From contig CM019064.1 in the NCBI GenBank assembly GCA_009667805.1, forward strand, positions 274,145,662 to 274,209,661: DNA of 64,000 bases, in the 5' to 3' direction. The translations under genes and the position numbers were made by a program. Position 1 is the first letter of the stretch. Every line of letters starts with the position of its first letter. This DNA is from Leptobrachium leishanense (lineage: Eukaryota; Chordata; Amphibia; Anura; Megophryidae). Below, one piece after another: positions 33,886-45,983 of the stretch. Below the pieces are notes generated by a model that was not told the DNA's origin, made no database searches, and worked only from the letters and a program-made list of their open reading frames with translations.

Positions 33886-35900
33886 GCAAACCAATTCAGT
33901 AAGCAAAAATCAAAAAGAAAAGCGACAAACTCAGAACTTCAACAGCCGTTCCAAGTAGCAGGGTGGATGGCGATGTTGTGGATGAGAACAATAGAGCATG
34001 AAATAAAATACAAATAAAAGTAAAACTAAAAACTCCATGAAGTGGACGATAAAAAGAGGGCAGAAGAGAGCTCCCCTGAGTGGGTGTTGAAAGGAGCACC
34101 TGGATAACTCAGCGGGGGTAGGGGAAAAGGTAGGTAAGGGGAAGGATGGGTAAGAATAATTAAAAAGAGGGGGTGAGGAGAGAAAAGAAAGAGGGGAAAG
34201 AAAGAAGAGAGAAAAAAATGGGAGAAGGGGACAGGTTTCGCAGCAGGGGGTAGCAGCAGCCCTGCCAGGTTCTGAGGGATGCAGTCAGAGGTCCCATTTT
34301 TTTTAGCAAATTGGCGTTGGGTGTCGTGCACCAGCGCCGACAGCCAATCCATCTCTCTAGCCGCTATTATCTTTCAAAGAATCAAAGCGACAGAAGGGAG
34401 TGTGGGTTGATTCCAGTGTTCGGTGATTGCTCACCTCGTCGACAAGGCTAGCATGGCCAGTAGTTTATTCTTGCTGGTCGTCAGTGTGTCCAACGGTTTG
34501 GACAACACCCATGCCCAAGGGTAATGGAGAAGCGGTTTAATGAGAGTGTCAGAAATCCGGGATATAATAGTTTTCCAAAGTGAGTGTAGTTTCGGGCAAT
34601 CCCACCATGTGTGTAGGTACGAGCCTCGTTGTCCAAAGTTACCAACAGAGGTCTGAGGGAAGTTTGCATTTTTTGAAGATGGACAGGGGTAAGGTACCAC
34701 CGAAAAAAAAGTGTTTTATATGCTTGTTATTCGTTAGGCTTGTGCACCGATTTTTTTTTCGGTTCGATTTTTTGGATTTTTAAACTTTTCGATTCGGCTC
34801 GTTTCGACCGATTTCTGTTTCGATTCGGCTCGGCTCGACTCGTTTTTCATGTACATATTTTTTCAGAATATCGACCATTTTTCGTATTGTCGTGTCACTT
34901 TGCTCGTTTTTGTATCGACTTTTCGTAATTTCGGAAATTTTCGTTTTTTGGAAATATACATTTTTCGGAAAATCTACCGTTTTTCGTATTTTCGTGTCAC
35001 TTTGCTCGTTTTTGTATCGACTTTTCGTAACTTCGGAAATTTTCGTTTTTTCGGAACGTCTGTTCTCCTCGTTTCAAAGCAATAAATTTCGATTTGACAC
35101 ATTTCAAGTCCATTCGAAAATTCCGAAAATATTTCGTTTCGGCTCGGAAAACTTTTCGGATCTGCCATTTTCGGATCTAAAAATATTCGGAAATTCGGCC
35201 GCATCCGAAAACACGAATCGGGAAATTTCGTGAAAATTCCGAAATTCCGAAACCCGAAACGCACATCCCTATTATTCGTGTTGGACGCAAATTGTTAAGG
35301 AGGCAGTGGCCTCCCAGATAGTGGACCAGCCCTCTGCAGCCTCCGTGTGGCCAAGGTCTTTCTCCCATGCTGCAATATACAGCAGAGAGGTATGTACTGG
35401 GGCTGTTAGCAAAGAGGTGTAAATGCTGGAGATTTGATGCTTCTGAATCGGGAAGTCACGGCAGCACTGGTCGAACGCAGACAGCCGTCTCGTGGCCATG
35501 GTATGGATAGACTGGGTCTGGGCAAAGCTCCCCAGTTGCATATAATGAAAGCTGTCATAGGAGGCAAGGTTGGGTCTGTCAGGGATTTCATTGAATGGGA
35601 TGCATGTGCAGTCCTTGAAAAGGTCTTGGAGGTGACGATGTGCCTTGTCGAAAGGCAGTATAAGGACCTGGATGCATGCGGGGGGGGGGGGGGGAGTTGT
35701 AGAGGGGCGTGAGCGGTGCGGGCAGACTAGTCAAAGAGTATTTGATCGCTGTGGTGTCCCAAAGTTGGGTTGTGTGGGCAGTAGAAGGTAAGGCAATAGG
35801 AGGGAGGGGTGGATGGTTGGGAGGAGAGATCCAAAAGAAGTGTTGGGGAGAAAAGTTTACATAGGCTGACATGCGTCCATCAGGTCCAGCCTTTCACACA
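33886..35900 (-). pseudogene. L1-type LINE ORF2 C-terminal fragment, split by a hAT-like MITE
   Basis: On the minus strand, SYLHTWWDCPKLHSLWKTII (34431-34700) is the L1 C-terminal zinc-finger-like region, and AAWEKDLGHTEAAEGWSTIW (35272-35541) is the segment before it. Upstream, WDTTAIKYSLTSLPAPLTPL and PGPYTAFRQ (35588-35872) fit the preceding part of ORF2. The two halves are separated by the MITE at 34735-35271. 5'-truncated and frameshifted. Confidence 0.8.
34735..35271. mobile_element. hAT-like MITE, 8-bp duplication TTATTCGT
   Basis: It starts TAGGCTTGTGCACCG and ends with the inverse of TAGGGATGTGCGTTTCGG, flanked by TTATTCGT at 34727-34734 and 35272-35279. The interior is T/C-rich (TTTTCGTATTTTCGTGTCAC). 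The element at 62360 starts the same way. Confidence 0.9.
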
Positions 35901-36437
35901 TCAGCTACTGCTGTTGATCCAAAAGAAGGCAAAAAACCCAGTCTGAAGCGCTCGTCAAAATGCAATGTATAAGTGTCTTTAGGGCACTGGAGAGAAATCA
36001 AGATGTTAAAACATAACATTTACTGGTTCTTACAAGAAAAAAAAACCAACATAAAAAACATGGTTATATTACTGATATACAGTCAGGTCCAGAAATATTG
36101 GGACATCGACACAATTCTAACATCTTTGGCTCTATATACCACCACAATGGAGTTGGAATGAAACAAACACAATGTGCTTTAACTGCAGACTGTCAGCTTT
36201 AATTTGAGGGTATGTACATCCAACTCAGGTGAACGGTGTAGGACTTACAGCAGTTTGCAGATGTGCCTCCCACTTGTTAAGGGACCAAAGGTAATGGGAC
36301 AATTGGCTTCTCAGCTGTTCCATGGCCAGGTGTGTGATATTCCCTCATTACCCCAATTACAATGTGCAGATAAAAGGCCCAGGGTTAATTTGAAGTGTGC
36401 TATTTGCATTTGGAATCTGTTGCTGTCAACTCTCAAG

Positions 36438-37890
36438 ATGAGATCCAAAGATCTGTCACTATCAGTGAAGCAAGCCATCATTAGGCTCAAGAAACAAAAC
36501 AAACCCATCAGAGAGATAGCAAGAACATTAGGCGTGGCCAAAACAACTGTTTGGAACATTCTCAAAAATAAGGAACGCACCTTTTGAGCTCAGCAACACC
36601 AAAAGACCAGGGAGACCACGGAAAACAACTGTGGTGGATGACTGAAGAATCCTTTCCCTGGTGAAGATAACACCCTTCACAACAGTTGGCCAGATCAAGA
36701 ACACTCTCCAGGAGGTAGGTGTATGTGTGTCAAAGTCAACAATCAAGAGAAGACTCCACCAGAGTGAATACAGAGGATTCACCACAAGATGTAAACCATT
36801 GGTGAGCCTCAAAAACAGGAAGGCCAGATTAGAGTTTGCCAAACAACACCTAAGGCTAGGGTCAGACGAACGCATTTTCACGTTGTCTGTGAAAAAGTGC
36901 GTTCGAACGAATGGACGTATTTTTTCACGGAGTACGCGATACCGGTCATACTATGCGCATTTTTCGTCCGTGATTTTGTACAGATCATCAATAAAACACT
37001 TTGTGCATCTGGACGTTATATAGGCTGGACATTAGTAGCGTCTGACATCTCCAAATCACACACACACACCGCTAGCGGACGCAGCGCACTCTGTACGTCT
37101 GTACTAGCGGTTTTACGTTCTCGAAAAAATGCATTCATTTTCCACTTGCGTTGCGCAGCCGGACTTTCGTGCGACCGTACTTCGTATATTGGCCGTCATT
37201 GCCCGGCATTTGCTGCTAGTGCGGCCGTGATTAAGTGCGCCTGCACGCGCGTTCGCACTGCCTCAGTCTGACCCTAGCCTAACAAAGCCTTCACAGTTCT
37301 GGAACAAGATCCTATGGACAGATGAGACCAAGATCAACTTGTACCAGAGCGATGGGAAGAGTATGGAGAAGGAAAGGAACTGCTCATGATCCTAAGCATA
37401 CCACCTTATCAGTGAAGCTTGGTGGTGGTAGTGTCATGGCGTGGGCATGTATGGCTGCCAATGGAACTGATTCTCTTGTATTTATTGACGATGTGACTGC
37501 TGACAAAAGCAGCAGGATGAATTCTGAAGTGTTTCGGGCAATATTATCTGCTCACATTCAGCCAAATGCTACAGAACTCATTGGTCGGCGCTTCACAGTG
37601 CAGATGGACAATGACCCAAAGCATACTGCAAAAGCAACCAAAGAGTTTTTGAAGGGACAGAAGTGGAATGTTATGCAATGACCAAGTCAATCACCTGACC
37701 TGAATCCCATTGAGCATGCATTTCACTTGCTGAAGACAAAACTGAAGGGAAAATGCCCCAAGAACAAGCAGGAACTGAAGACAGTTGCAGTAGAGGCATG
37801 GTGAGCATCACCAGGGATGAAACCCACCGTCTAGTGCACTCCAGACTTCAGGCTGTGATTGACTGCAAAGGATTTGCAACCAAGTATTAA
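36438..37890 (+). pseudogene. Tc1-type transposase, disrupted
   Basis: The N-terminal helix-turn-helix starts MRSKDLSLSVKQAIIRLKKQ and continues IREIARTLGVAKTTVWNILK. A frame break occurs near 36580-36600. The second DNA-binding part (FTTVGQIKNTLQEVGV, KSTIKRRLHQSEYRGF) is in the frame at 36661. After the inserted MITE the catalytic region resumes: LWTDETK (first Asp, about 37325), VQMDNDPKHTA (second Asp, about 37610) and, past a stop at 37679, PDLNPIEH (the Glu of DD34E, about 37700). It ends ...TKY stop at 37890. Non-functional. Confidence 0.93.
36854..37279. mobile_element. Harbinger-like MITE with TAA duplication inside the Tc1 transposase
   Basis: GGCTAGGGTCAGACGAACGC to TCTGACCCTAGCC, flanked by TAA at 36851-36853 and 37280-37282. 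The transposase reading (AKQHLR | SQFWNKILWTDE) is rejoined across it. 426 bp. Confidence 0.9.
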
Positions 37891-37907
37891 GAAGGGAAAG
37901 TTTGATT

Positions 37908-40039
37908 GAGGACTATAAAAAACATTGTGAAATATGACAAAAAAAATTGAAAAAACACCACTTTTTCGAACTTTGACCCCCAAAATTTCTTATGTATCAA
38001 CAACCGTCAAAAAAATTGAATTCCTTAGCAGTTTCTAAATTTAGTTCTGAGTTTAGCAATACCCAATGTTTACATATTCCTCGCTTTTCTCCTTATCTTA
38101 TGCAACAATAAGTGAAAGTAGCACTTTGCCATTTCCAAAGGGTTTACTTTTAAAAGTAATGATAGTGACATTGTAACACTGATATCTGTCACTAATTCCT
38201 GAATAACCCTCCACATATACATATTTTTTTAAAGTACACAAATCAAGGTATTAAACTTGGGGTATTTTGACTCTTTCCATGCAAACCATTTTACCACAAA
38301 TCTATGCCAAAGTTTGAGAAAAAAAAAGTTTTGGTGATTTTTTTTATTTTTTTTGGAATGCAATTTAAGAATACATGTACTGTGAACTTTAAAGTTTACT
38401 GCCAAAAAGCACCCCAAAATATGTTCAGCAACATCTTCTGAGTAAATTGATACCACCCATGTATAGGTATGTCGGGTCATTTGGGGCTAATAGGCCTTAT
38501 TTGGGGGGTGCACATTTCAGTTTTCCAACTTGGAATTTTCACATTTCGTCACCATGCACCCATGTCCTATTTGGGACATTTTTGAAGCCGGCCAAAGTAA
38601 TTTACTCCCATCAAACCATATATTTTTAGAAAGGGCACACCCTAGGGTACTTCAAAGAGTTGTATTTTAACACTTTCTATGCACTAGCTCTATGTCAAAC
38701 TTTCAGGTAGTCACTTTTTGTGTTATTTTTTCACACACATTGTATTTTAGGCATGAATTGTCAAATCCAGTTATGGGTTACTGCAAAAAACACCCCAAAA
38801 TATGTTCAGCAACATCTTCTGAGTAAAGTGATACCACCCATATATAGGTTTGTTCTGTTGTTTTTTGGGTGCTACACCAATCTTTTGACATGTGCTTGTC
38901 ATTTTTCTAATTTGACATATCTTCCCTGCTTATCTTCTTTTTAGGGGACTTTTTACATACCCCAATTTTATGAACGTGCATATATTTGGTAAGCTAACAC
39001 CCCAAAGTATTGTAAATGGAATGTTTTTATGCCATGGATGCAACCGTTTGCTCCAAACAAATTGGATACGGTTTGGTTGTCATTTTTCATTTTCACACCC
39101 ACATCAGTTTTGGACTGTGATTTAGGAGACACTGTTGTCGGTTACTGCATGAAAACTCTGCAGGTTGTTTTCCGCAAGGTCTCCAGAGTACACCCATGCC
39201 CCCCATGCATAGGTTTGCCAGGATTTTGGGAAGGTTCAAATACAATTTTTATGACTTTGTCATTGGAGTTGAATTGAGATTATTTCTTCAGCTAGGCCTA
39301 TCTTTGGTTTTGGGTCTACCGCATACCCCCAGTTTGAATTATTGCGAGAAAATTGTTTATATTTGACATGTTGACACCCCAAGGTATTGCATATGGAGTG
39401 CTTTGATGCCATGTATGCAACGGTTTTAGCCCAAAACATTTGAGAAGGTGTGTGGCGGTAATTTTTCAATTTATTTTTTATTTTTACACCCACATTCGAT
39501 TTGGACTGTGATTTAGGAGACACTGTTGTCGGTTACTGCATGAAAACTCTCCAGGTTGTTTTCCGCAAGGTCTCCTGAGTACACCCATGCCCCCCATGCA
39601 TAGGTGTGCCAAGACTTTGGCAGAATACAGCACCAATTGTAGAACATAAAAATGTAGGAATAAAATGTAAAAGTCTGTTGCTGATGGGCATACAGATTTG
39701 ATTGGGCAACAATGTGGCCCAACAAATCATCCCCCAGAAACACCTGCAAAAACTGTGTGGCGGTAAATCCTGCAACATCAATATTGATGCCATGATTTGC
39801 CGTGAAAGGAGGGATATCTGGCCTCTGGCGATGAGGCACTACCCACTCCTCAGCTGGAGCTGTGCGTCTCCTGCTGGCAGGTGGTGGCCCAGGATCTGCA
39901 TCAGAAACATCACTAGGAGATACATCAGCCAGCGTAGATGATGTATCTAGCGATGTCTCTGAGCACCTAGCGGGGTCAAAATCTGGGTCGGAGTCCGACG
40001 TAGATGCCTCAGATTCTGACGCCAGGATGGCATATGCCT
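37908..40039 (-). mobile_element. piggyBac-like element, left portion (3' side of its transposase gene)
   Basis: It holds tandem units of about 380 bp: CACCCCAAAATATGTTCAGC at 38411 and 38791, and GACTGTGATTTAGGAGACAC at 39115 and 39502. Then comes the start of a minus-strand transposase. The usual CCCCTTA-type end expected next to TTAA is missing at the left; instead a 21-bp copy of the right-hand target sequence is present (37887-37907 equals 47222-47242). Confidence 0.7.
39585..40034 (-). pseudogene. piggyBac-family transposase, N-terminal remnant
   Basis: The minus-strand frame reads an acidic Ser/Asp-rich leader (ASESEASTSDSDPDFDP) followed by PPFTANHGINIDVAGFTATQ and FLGDDLLGHIVAQSNLYA, the typical start of the PGBD4-like transposase core. 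Soon after, the frame enters noncoding repeats; the catalytic Asp residues are absent. The start codon region lies on the other side of the gypsy insertion, near 46005, where a further frameshift is seen. Confidence 0.8.
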
Positions 40040-40859
40040 TGTCAGGTCCCGCCGGACCCACTGACTCACCCACTGCCGGTCACCGGACCTCCGCCCTGCA
40101 CCGCGGTTCCAGACCCCCGGCGGCTTCCTTGCTGGTAGTGAGGGCTGTCCCTGCAACACCATGGCCCCAGCATCGGCGCTCCATACCAGGGACCCCCTCG
40201 ATCGGCTGCGCACCCCCGCGGCGCCACCGAGTCCTTCCCCAGCGCTTGCTCTCCGGCACCAGTCTCCTCGCGTCTCGGCGTCCCACGTGGCTTTCCAAGA
40301 TGGCGTCCCCAACCAATCAAAACCCAGTATCCCCAGGCAACCAGGTACACCTCTCTCCTGATTGGCCCAATTCCCACAGGCGCCCTATTTAAACACCAAC
40401 CTCTCCAAGACTCATTGCTTGGTTGTCCTGTTCCTCCCCTTTAAACCTCCCTTACCTGAGCACACCTGTCTAAAGATATCTCTACCTGTTTTCACCGTGT
40501 ACCGAACCGCGGCTTGTATCAACGACGACGCTCTGCCTGCTTTCACCGTGTACCGAACCCCGGCTTGTATCAACGACGACGCTTTGCCTGCTTTCACCGT
40601 GTACCGAACCCCAGCTTGTATCAACGACAACTCTCTGCCTGCTTTCACCGTGTACCGAACCTCCGCTTGTATCAACGACGACTCTCGCCTGCTTTCACCG
40701 TGTACCGAACCTCAGCCTGCATCAACGACGTCTCTCTTCAACCAAACCCAGCCAGGTACTAAAACCTTTACGTTATTTACCATACACCTTATCACATCCA
40801 GACTCAACCCCAAAAACGGCTTGTCCCGCATCCTGAGCTCCATAAACACGAACCTGACA
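40040..40859 (+). repeat. 5' LTR of the gypsy element
   Basis: 820 bp, starting TGTCAGGTCCCGCCGG and ending CGAACCTGACA. It has CCAAT and inverted ATTGG boxes at about 40310 and 40360 and a TATA-like TATTTAAA at 40386-40393. Downstream are five tandem 51-bp units (40485-40735). Confidence 0.96.
40485..40735 (+). repeat. Five 51-bp tandem repeats inside the LTR
   Basis: Units with TTCACCGTGTACCGAACC then GCTTGTATCAACGACGA start at 40491, 40542, 40593, 40644 and 40694. The 3' LTR has the same five. They lie downstream of the TATA-like box, so they are probably transcribed. Confidence 0.92.
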
Positions 40860-40882
40860 GATACAACCAAGCCTATTACCGA

Positions 40883-43800
40883 ATGGACCTCGCGGATATA
40901 GCCGAAGCCCTCAACACAATGTCCCGCCAGATCGGGAATCTAAACCAGACCGTCCAAGGCCTACAAACCGGACAGGCTCAACTCCAGAACCAGGTCTCGG
41001 ACCTTATGGCCGCTACCTCGCCCCTCCCCATCCCAAGCCTACCAACTCATCTACCCTTGGTTGATGCTATGGCTCCTGAACCTCTTGTGCCTTTGCCAGA
41101 CCGATTTTCCGGTGACCGGAACAAATATCGGGTGTTTCTTACGGATTGTCAACTCCTGTTTTCCCTAAAACCCCGAACCTACCACTCCGAAGACATCAGA
41201 ATCAAAACAGTGATATCGCTGTTACAAGGCGAACCCCGACTGTGGGCTCACCATCTCATTACCAGCAACGATCCCGCTCTTGTATCCTGGGAAGCCTTTA
41301 TCACAGCACTGGACGACTTGTATGAGGACCCATATCGGTTTGAGTCAGCCCAACCTCCATACGAGACCTGAAACAGGGGAAACGCCCGGTGGAGGACTAT
41401 GTTGCTGAATTCAAGACTCTGTCCATAGAGACGGGTTGGAACGAAACCGCACTGGTCAGTCAGTTCAAGGTCGGATTATCCAGCGAGATAAAGGATGACC
41501 TATCCCACGTCCGAGCCCCTCTCTCCCTCGAACCCCTCATACAGCTGGTTACCAACATAGACCGACGCCTACGAGAACGGAAAAGAGAACGAGTCACCCA
41601 AGTCTCCACTCCGTCTACAAGGCGACCTTTCTTTTCCACACCCACTCCCGTCACCTCCCCTCCTGCTACCTCGGCACCTTTCGGAGAAGCCATGCAAATT
41701 GGACTAGTAAAGGGGCACCTACCGCCTGAAGAACTTGCAAGACGACGGAACCACCATCTGTGTCTCTATTGTGGCAAACCCAACCACATTGCCCGTGAAT
41801 GCCCCGATAAGGTCAAACTCCATCAAGGTAACGACCATAAAATACCCGATGATCCGCGCCTAGGAGATCTGCACCCTGTCGAGTCTCAACATTTGTCTGT
41901 ATTCATTCTATTACAGTGGGATGAACGCTCAGTGACCCTTCCTGCTATGATCGACTCCGGCGCGAGTGGCTGCTTTATGGACACTACTCTGGCTACTCTT
42001 CTTTGTATCCCTCACCAAAATAAAGCTAAACCCTTGAGCATTCAAAGTGTCGATGGATCTCCCTTGATATCCGGTCCGGTCACTACCGAAACCATATCTC
42101 TTACGATATATATAGGTGACCGACACAAAGAAACCTTACGATTCGATCTGGTCACATCACCCCTATTTCCCATCATCCTAGGGTTACCCTGGTTGGTAAA
42201 ACACGACCCCACAATCTCCTGGACCACTAGTCGTCTTACCTTCTCCTCTCCCCACTGCAGGGCTCATTGTCTCGCACACACCACAGGTACCATCCTATCC
42301 ATTCTTGACCAGAACCTGAGAACCGCCCAAGTGACCCTACCACAAGCGTACGCGAACTATGCAGACGTCTTCTGCAAGAAAGGAGTAGAAAAGCTCCCCC
42401 CTCCTCGTATATACGACTGCCCCATTGACCTCCTTCCTGGAGCTGCCATACCCTATGGCTGCATTTACCCGTTGTCGGGACCCGAACTACGGGTACTAAA
42501 AGGATATATTCAGGAAAATCTAGAGAAGAACTTTATCCGACCCTCCTCTTCCCCCGCGGGAGCGGGCATATTTTTTGTTGAAAAGAAGGATGGGGGTCTT
42601 CGCCCGTGCGTGGACTATCGAGAACTAAATAAAATCACCGTAAAGAACAAGTATCCCCTACCACTTATACCCGAACTCCTTGACCAGCTAAAAACGGCCA
42701 CCGTTTTCACGAAACTCGACCTTAGGGGGCGTACAATTTACTGCGCGTGCGCGAAGGGGATGAGTGGAAGACGGCCTTCCGCACAAGATATGGCCATTTC
42801 GAATATCTTGTTATGCCATATGGGCTATGCAACGCCCCAGCTGCTTTCCAACACTTCATAAACGATATCCTACGCGATATACTGGATGTATACGTAGTCG
42901 CCTACCTGGACGATATTCTTATCTACTCCGAGTCCTTGTCACAACACACTACCAACATGTTAATACCGTCCTTGCCCGCCTACGGTCCCACAACCTGTAC
43001 GCTAAGCTCGAAAAATGTATTTTCAACACTCCGCGAATCGAATTTCTAGGGTTCATAATCACCCCGGGTCATATAGAAATGGACCCTCGGAAAATCGAAG
43101 CCATCACCAAATGGCCTCGCCCTCGTACAAAAAAAGAAGTACAAAGCTTTATTGGATTTGCAAATTTTTATCGCAAATTCATTCGTAACTTCTCCAGGTT
43201 TGCCCAGCCTCTCACCCAATTGACCAGGAAGAACACCCCCTTCCTATGGACCGAAGGAACCCAAAAGGCGTTCGACAACCTACGTACCCGCTTCACCACC
43301 GCACCCATCCTGCTGCTACCTGATCCCTCTAAACCCTATTCTCTGGAAGTGGATGCCTCAGGGATCGCCACCGGAGCCGTCCTCTCTCAGCGAGACGAAA
43401 ACAATGATCGTCTACACCCTGTAGCTTTCTTCTCCCGCAAACTATCACCAGCCGAAGTCAACTACAGCGTAGGCGATAGGGAACTCCTGGCCATAAAAAA
43501 CGCCCTCGAAGAATGGAGACACCTCCTGGAAGGCACCCTTCACCCCACAACCATCTTCACAGATCATAAAAATCTAGAATACTTAAGATCGGCACGTCGG
43601 CTCTGTCCGAGGCTAGCCCGCTGGGCCCTGTTTTTTTCTCGTTTTTCATTTCACATAACTTATCGCCCAGGAAGCAAAAACGGAAAGGCCGACGCCCTTT
43701 CCCGCCTGTCAGACGAAACCCCAACATCCAGGACGAAGAAGACACCGTTCTACATCAGGGACATTTCCTTGCCACTCAGACCCACCTTCTTAAAAACCTC

Positions 43801-45175
43801 CAAGACCGTGACACCTCCTCGCCCCACAACTCCGGACGCTTGTTCATACCTCCGGCCAAACGATTGGAAATCCTACACCTCAATCACGACGCCCCCACAG
43901 CAGGACACGGAGGTATCAGAAAGACACTAGACCTCATCCTTCGACATTTTTGGTGGCCCTCCGTCTCCCTAGACGTTCAGAAATACGTCAAGACATGCGA
44001 CACCTGTAACCGTTGTAAAGTCCCTAGAACGAAAGTAACAGGACTCCTCCAACCTTTACCAGTCCCGCTTCGCCCATGGTCTAGTGTTTCCGTTGACTTC
44101 ATCGTCGACCTACCCCCGTCCCGAAAAATACCACTATCATGGTGGTAGTAGACCGACTGTCCAAAATGGCCCACTTTATCCCTACTCAAGGATCACCCTC
44201 CGCCAAGGACACGCCAACCTTTTTTTTCATCATGTTTTCAGGCTCCATGGCACCCCAGAAACCATCATCTCAGATCGTGGCCCCCAATTTACCTCAAGGT
44301 TCTGGAAAGCCTTCTGTACACTACTACACATATCCGTCTGTCTGTCCACTGCCTTTCACCCCCACTCCAATGGGCAGACCGAAAGAACGAACCAAACCTT
44401 GGAACAATACTTACGTTGCTATACTTCGTACCTACAAGACGATTGGTCCGACCTCCTCACCACAGCGGAATTTGCATACAATTCCCAAATACACACCTCT
44501 ATCAAACAATCCCCTTTTTACACTAACTATGGGTTTCACCCCTCAGTCCTTCCAGACACTCCCCCCCAGAGTCCCTTACCTCTGGTCAACGACCATATTC
44601 AGAAGCTACAACAAGGGTTCATCCTCGCGAAGAACACCCTATTAGAATCCCAAAACACCTACAAAAAATATGCCGACCTACATCGCAAAGCAGCCCCTGC
44701 TTATCAACCATCACAAAGTATGGCTATCTACAAAAAATCTCAAACTGTCGTGTCCAACAAAGAAATTAGGTCCTAAATACATAGGTCCCTATCCCATCGT
44801 CTCCATCATCTCCCCTGTCGCTGTCCGCCTCCAACTCCCTCCCTCGTTTAAAATACATCCGGTTTTCCATGTTTCCCTTCTAAAGCCCTGGACAGAGGAC
44901 CACTTTCCCCAGCGCTCACCCCCTCCTCCAGACCCAATCACCATGGAGGGTCTTAAGGAATTCGAAGTCCAACGTATTCTCGATTCCCGTTCTCGCTACA
45001 AAAAATTAGAATATCTCATCCAGTGGAAGGGATATGGACCCGAGGAAAATTCATGGGAACCTGCGACTCAAGTCCATGCCCCTTCTCGGGTACGGCCTTC
45101 CACTTCCTACACCCTTCCAAGCCTGGCCCGTTACGCCCCCAGAGGGGTCGTCCTAAGAAGGGGGTACTGTCAGGT
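40883..45175 (+). pseudogene. gag-pol of the gypsy element, broken by frameshifts
   Basis: Gag starts at 40883 (MDLADIAEALNTMSRQIGNL), shifts frame near 41370 and ends with a zinc knuckle [14 protein letters not shown] at 41761-41802. Protease DSGASG is at 41953. RT runs about 42470-43060 with YLDD at 42903, and frame shifts near 42727 and 42950. RNase H spans about 43340-43690 ([19 protein letters not shown]). A shift near 43750-43840 precedes the integrase HHCC region (43876-44010); the catalytic core has VDFIVDLP near 44090, ISDRGPQF (Asp at 44272) and NGQTERTNQ (Glu at 44381). A chromodomain FEVQRILDSRSRYKKLEYLI lies at about 44960-45065. All domains are recognisable and the breaks look like single-base indels. 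Confidence 0.95.
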
Positions 45176-45983
45176 CCCGCCGGACCCACTGACTCACCCA
45201 CTGCCGGTCACCGGACCTCCGCCCTGCACCGCGGTTCCAGACCCCCGGCGGCTTCCTTGCTGGTAGTGAGGGCTGTCCCTGCAACACCATGGCCCCAGCA
45301 TCGGCGCTCCATACCAGGGACCCCTCGATCGGCTGCGCACCCCCGCGGCGCCACCGAGTCCTTCCCCAGCGCTTGCTCTCCGGCACCAGTCTCCTCGCGT
45401 CTCGGCGTCCCACGTGGCTTTCCAAGATGGCGTCCCCAACCAATCAAAACCCAGTATCCCCAGGCAACCAGGTACACCTCTCTCCTGATTGGCCCAATTC
45501 CCACAGGCGCCCTATTTAAACACCAACCTCTCCAAGACTCATTGCTTGGTTGTCCTGTTCCTCCCCTTTAAACCTCCCTTACCTGAGCACACCTGTCTAA
45601 AGATATCTCTACCTGTTTTCACCGTGTACCGAACCGCGGCTTGTATCAACGACGACGCTCTGCCTGCTTCACCGTGTACCGAACCCCGGCTTGTATCAAC
45701 GACGACGCTTGCCTGCTTTCACCGTGTACCGAACCCCAGCTGTATCAACGACAATCTTCTGCCTGCTTTCACCGTGTACCGAACCTCCGCTTGTATCAAC
45801 GACGACTCTCCGCCTGCTTTCACCGTGTACCGAACCTCAGCCTGCATCAACGACGTCTCTCTTCAACCAAACCCAGCCAGGTACTAAAACCTTTACGTTA
45901 TTTACCATACACCTTATCACATCCAGACTCAACCCCAAAAACGGCTTGTCCGCATCCTGAGCTCCATAAACACGAACCTGACA
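45168..45983 (+). repeat. 3' LTR of the gypsy element
   Basis: 816 bp. Compared by eye with the 5' LTR it has six single-base indels and about three substitutions; the net indel count accounts for the 4-bp length difference. Confidence 0.96.

Larger units (their letters stand above)
40040..45983 (+). mobile_element. Ty3/gypsy LTR retrotransposon with chromodomain integrase (5.9 kb)
   Basis: Two LTRs of 820 and 816 bp, TG...CA ends, a 5-bp duplication TGCCT (40035-40039 and 45984-45988), a polypurine tract AAGAAGGGGG at 45155-45164 and one gag-pol region in the order Gag, protease, RT, RNase H, integrase, chromodomain. That order and the chromodomain put it among chromoviruses. It is inserted in the piggyBac-like transposase. 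No TGG-type primer binding site is evident at 40860. The LTRs are about 99% identical by eye, so the insertion is recent. Confidence 0.97.

Noticed and set aside
34849..35264. Phe/Arg-rich plus-strand and complementary minus-strand frames
   Set aside because: They come from the TTTCGTATTTTCG-rich hAT-like MITE; both strands are open, with no domain.
40066..40377. Minus-strand frames of about 80-120 codons in both LTRs
   Set aside because: Occur in each GC-rich LTR copy in several frames at once; no known LTR gene there.
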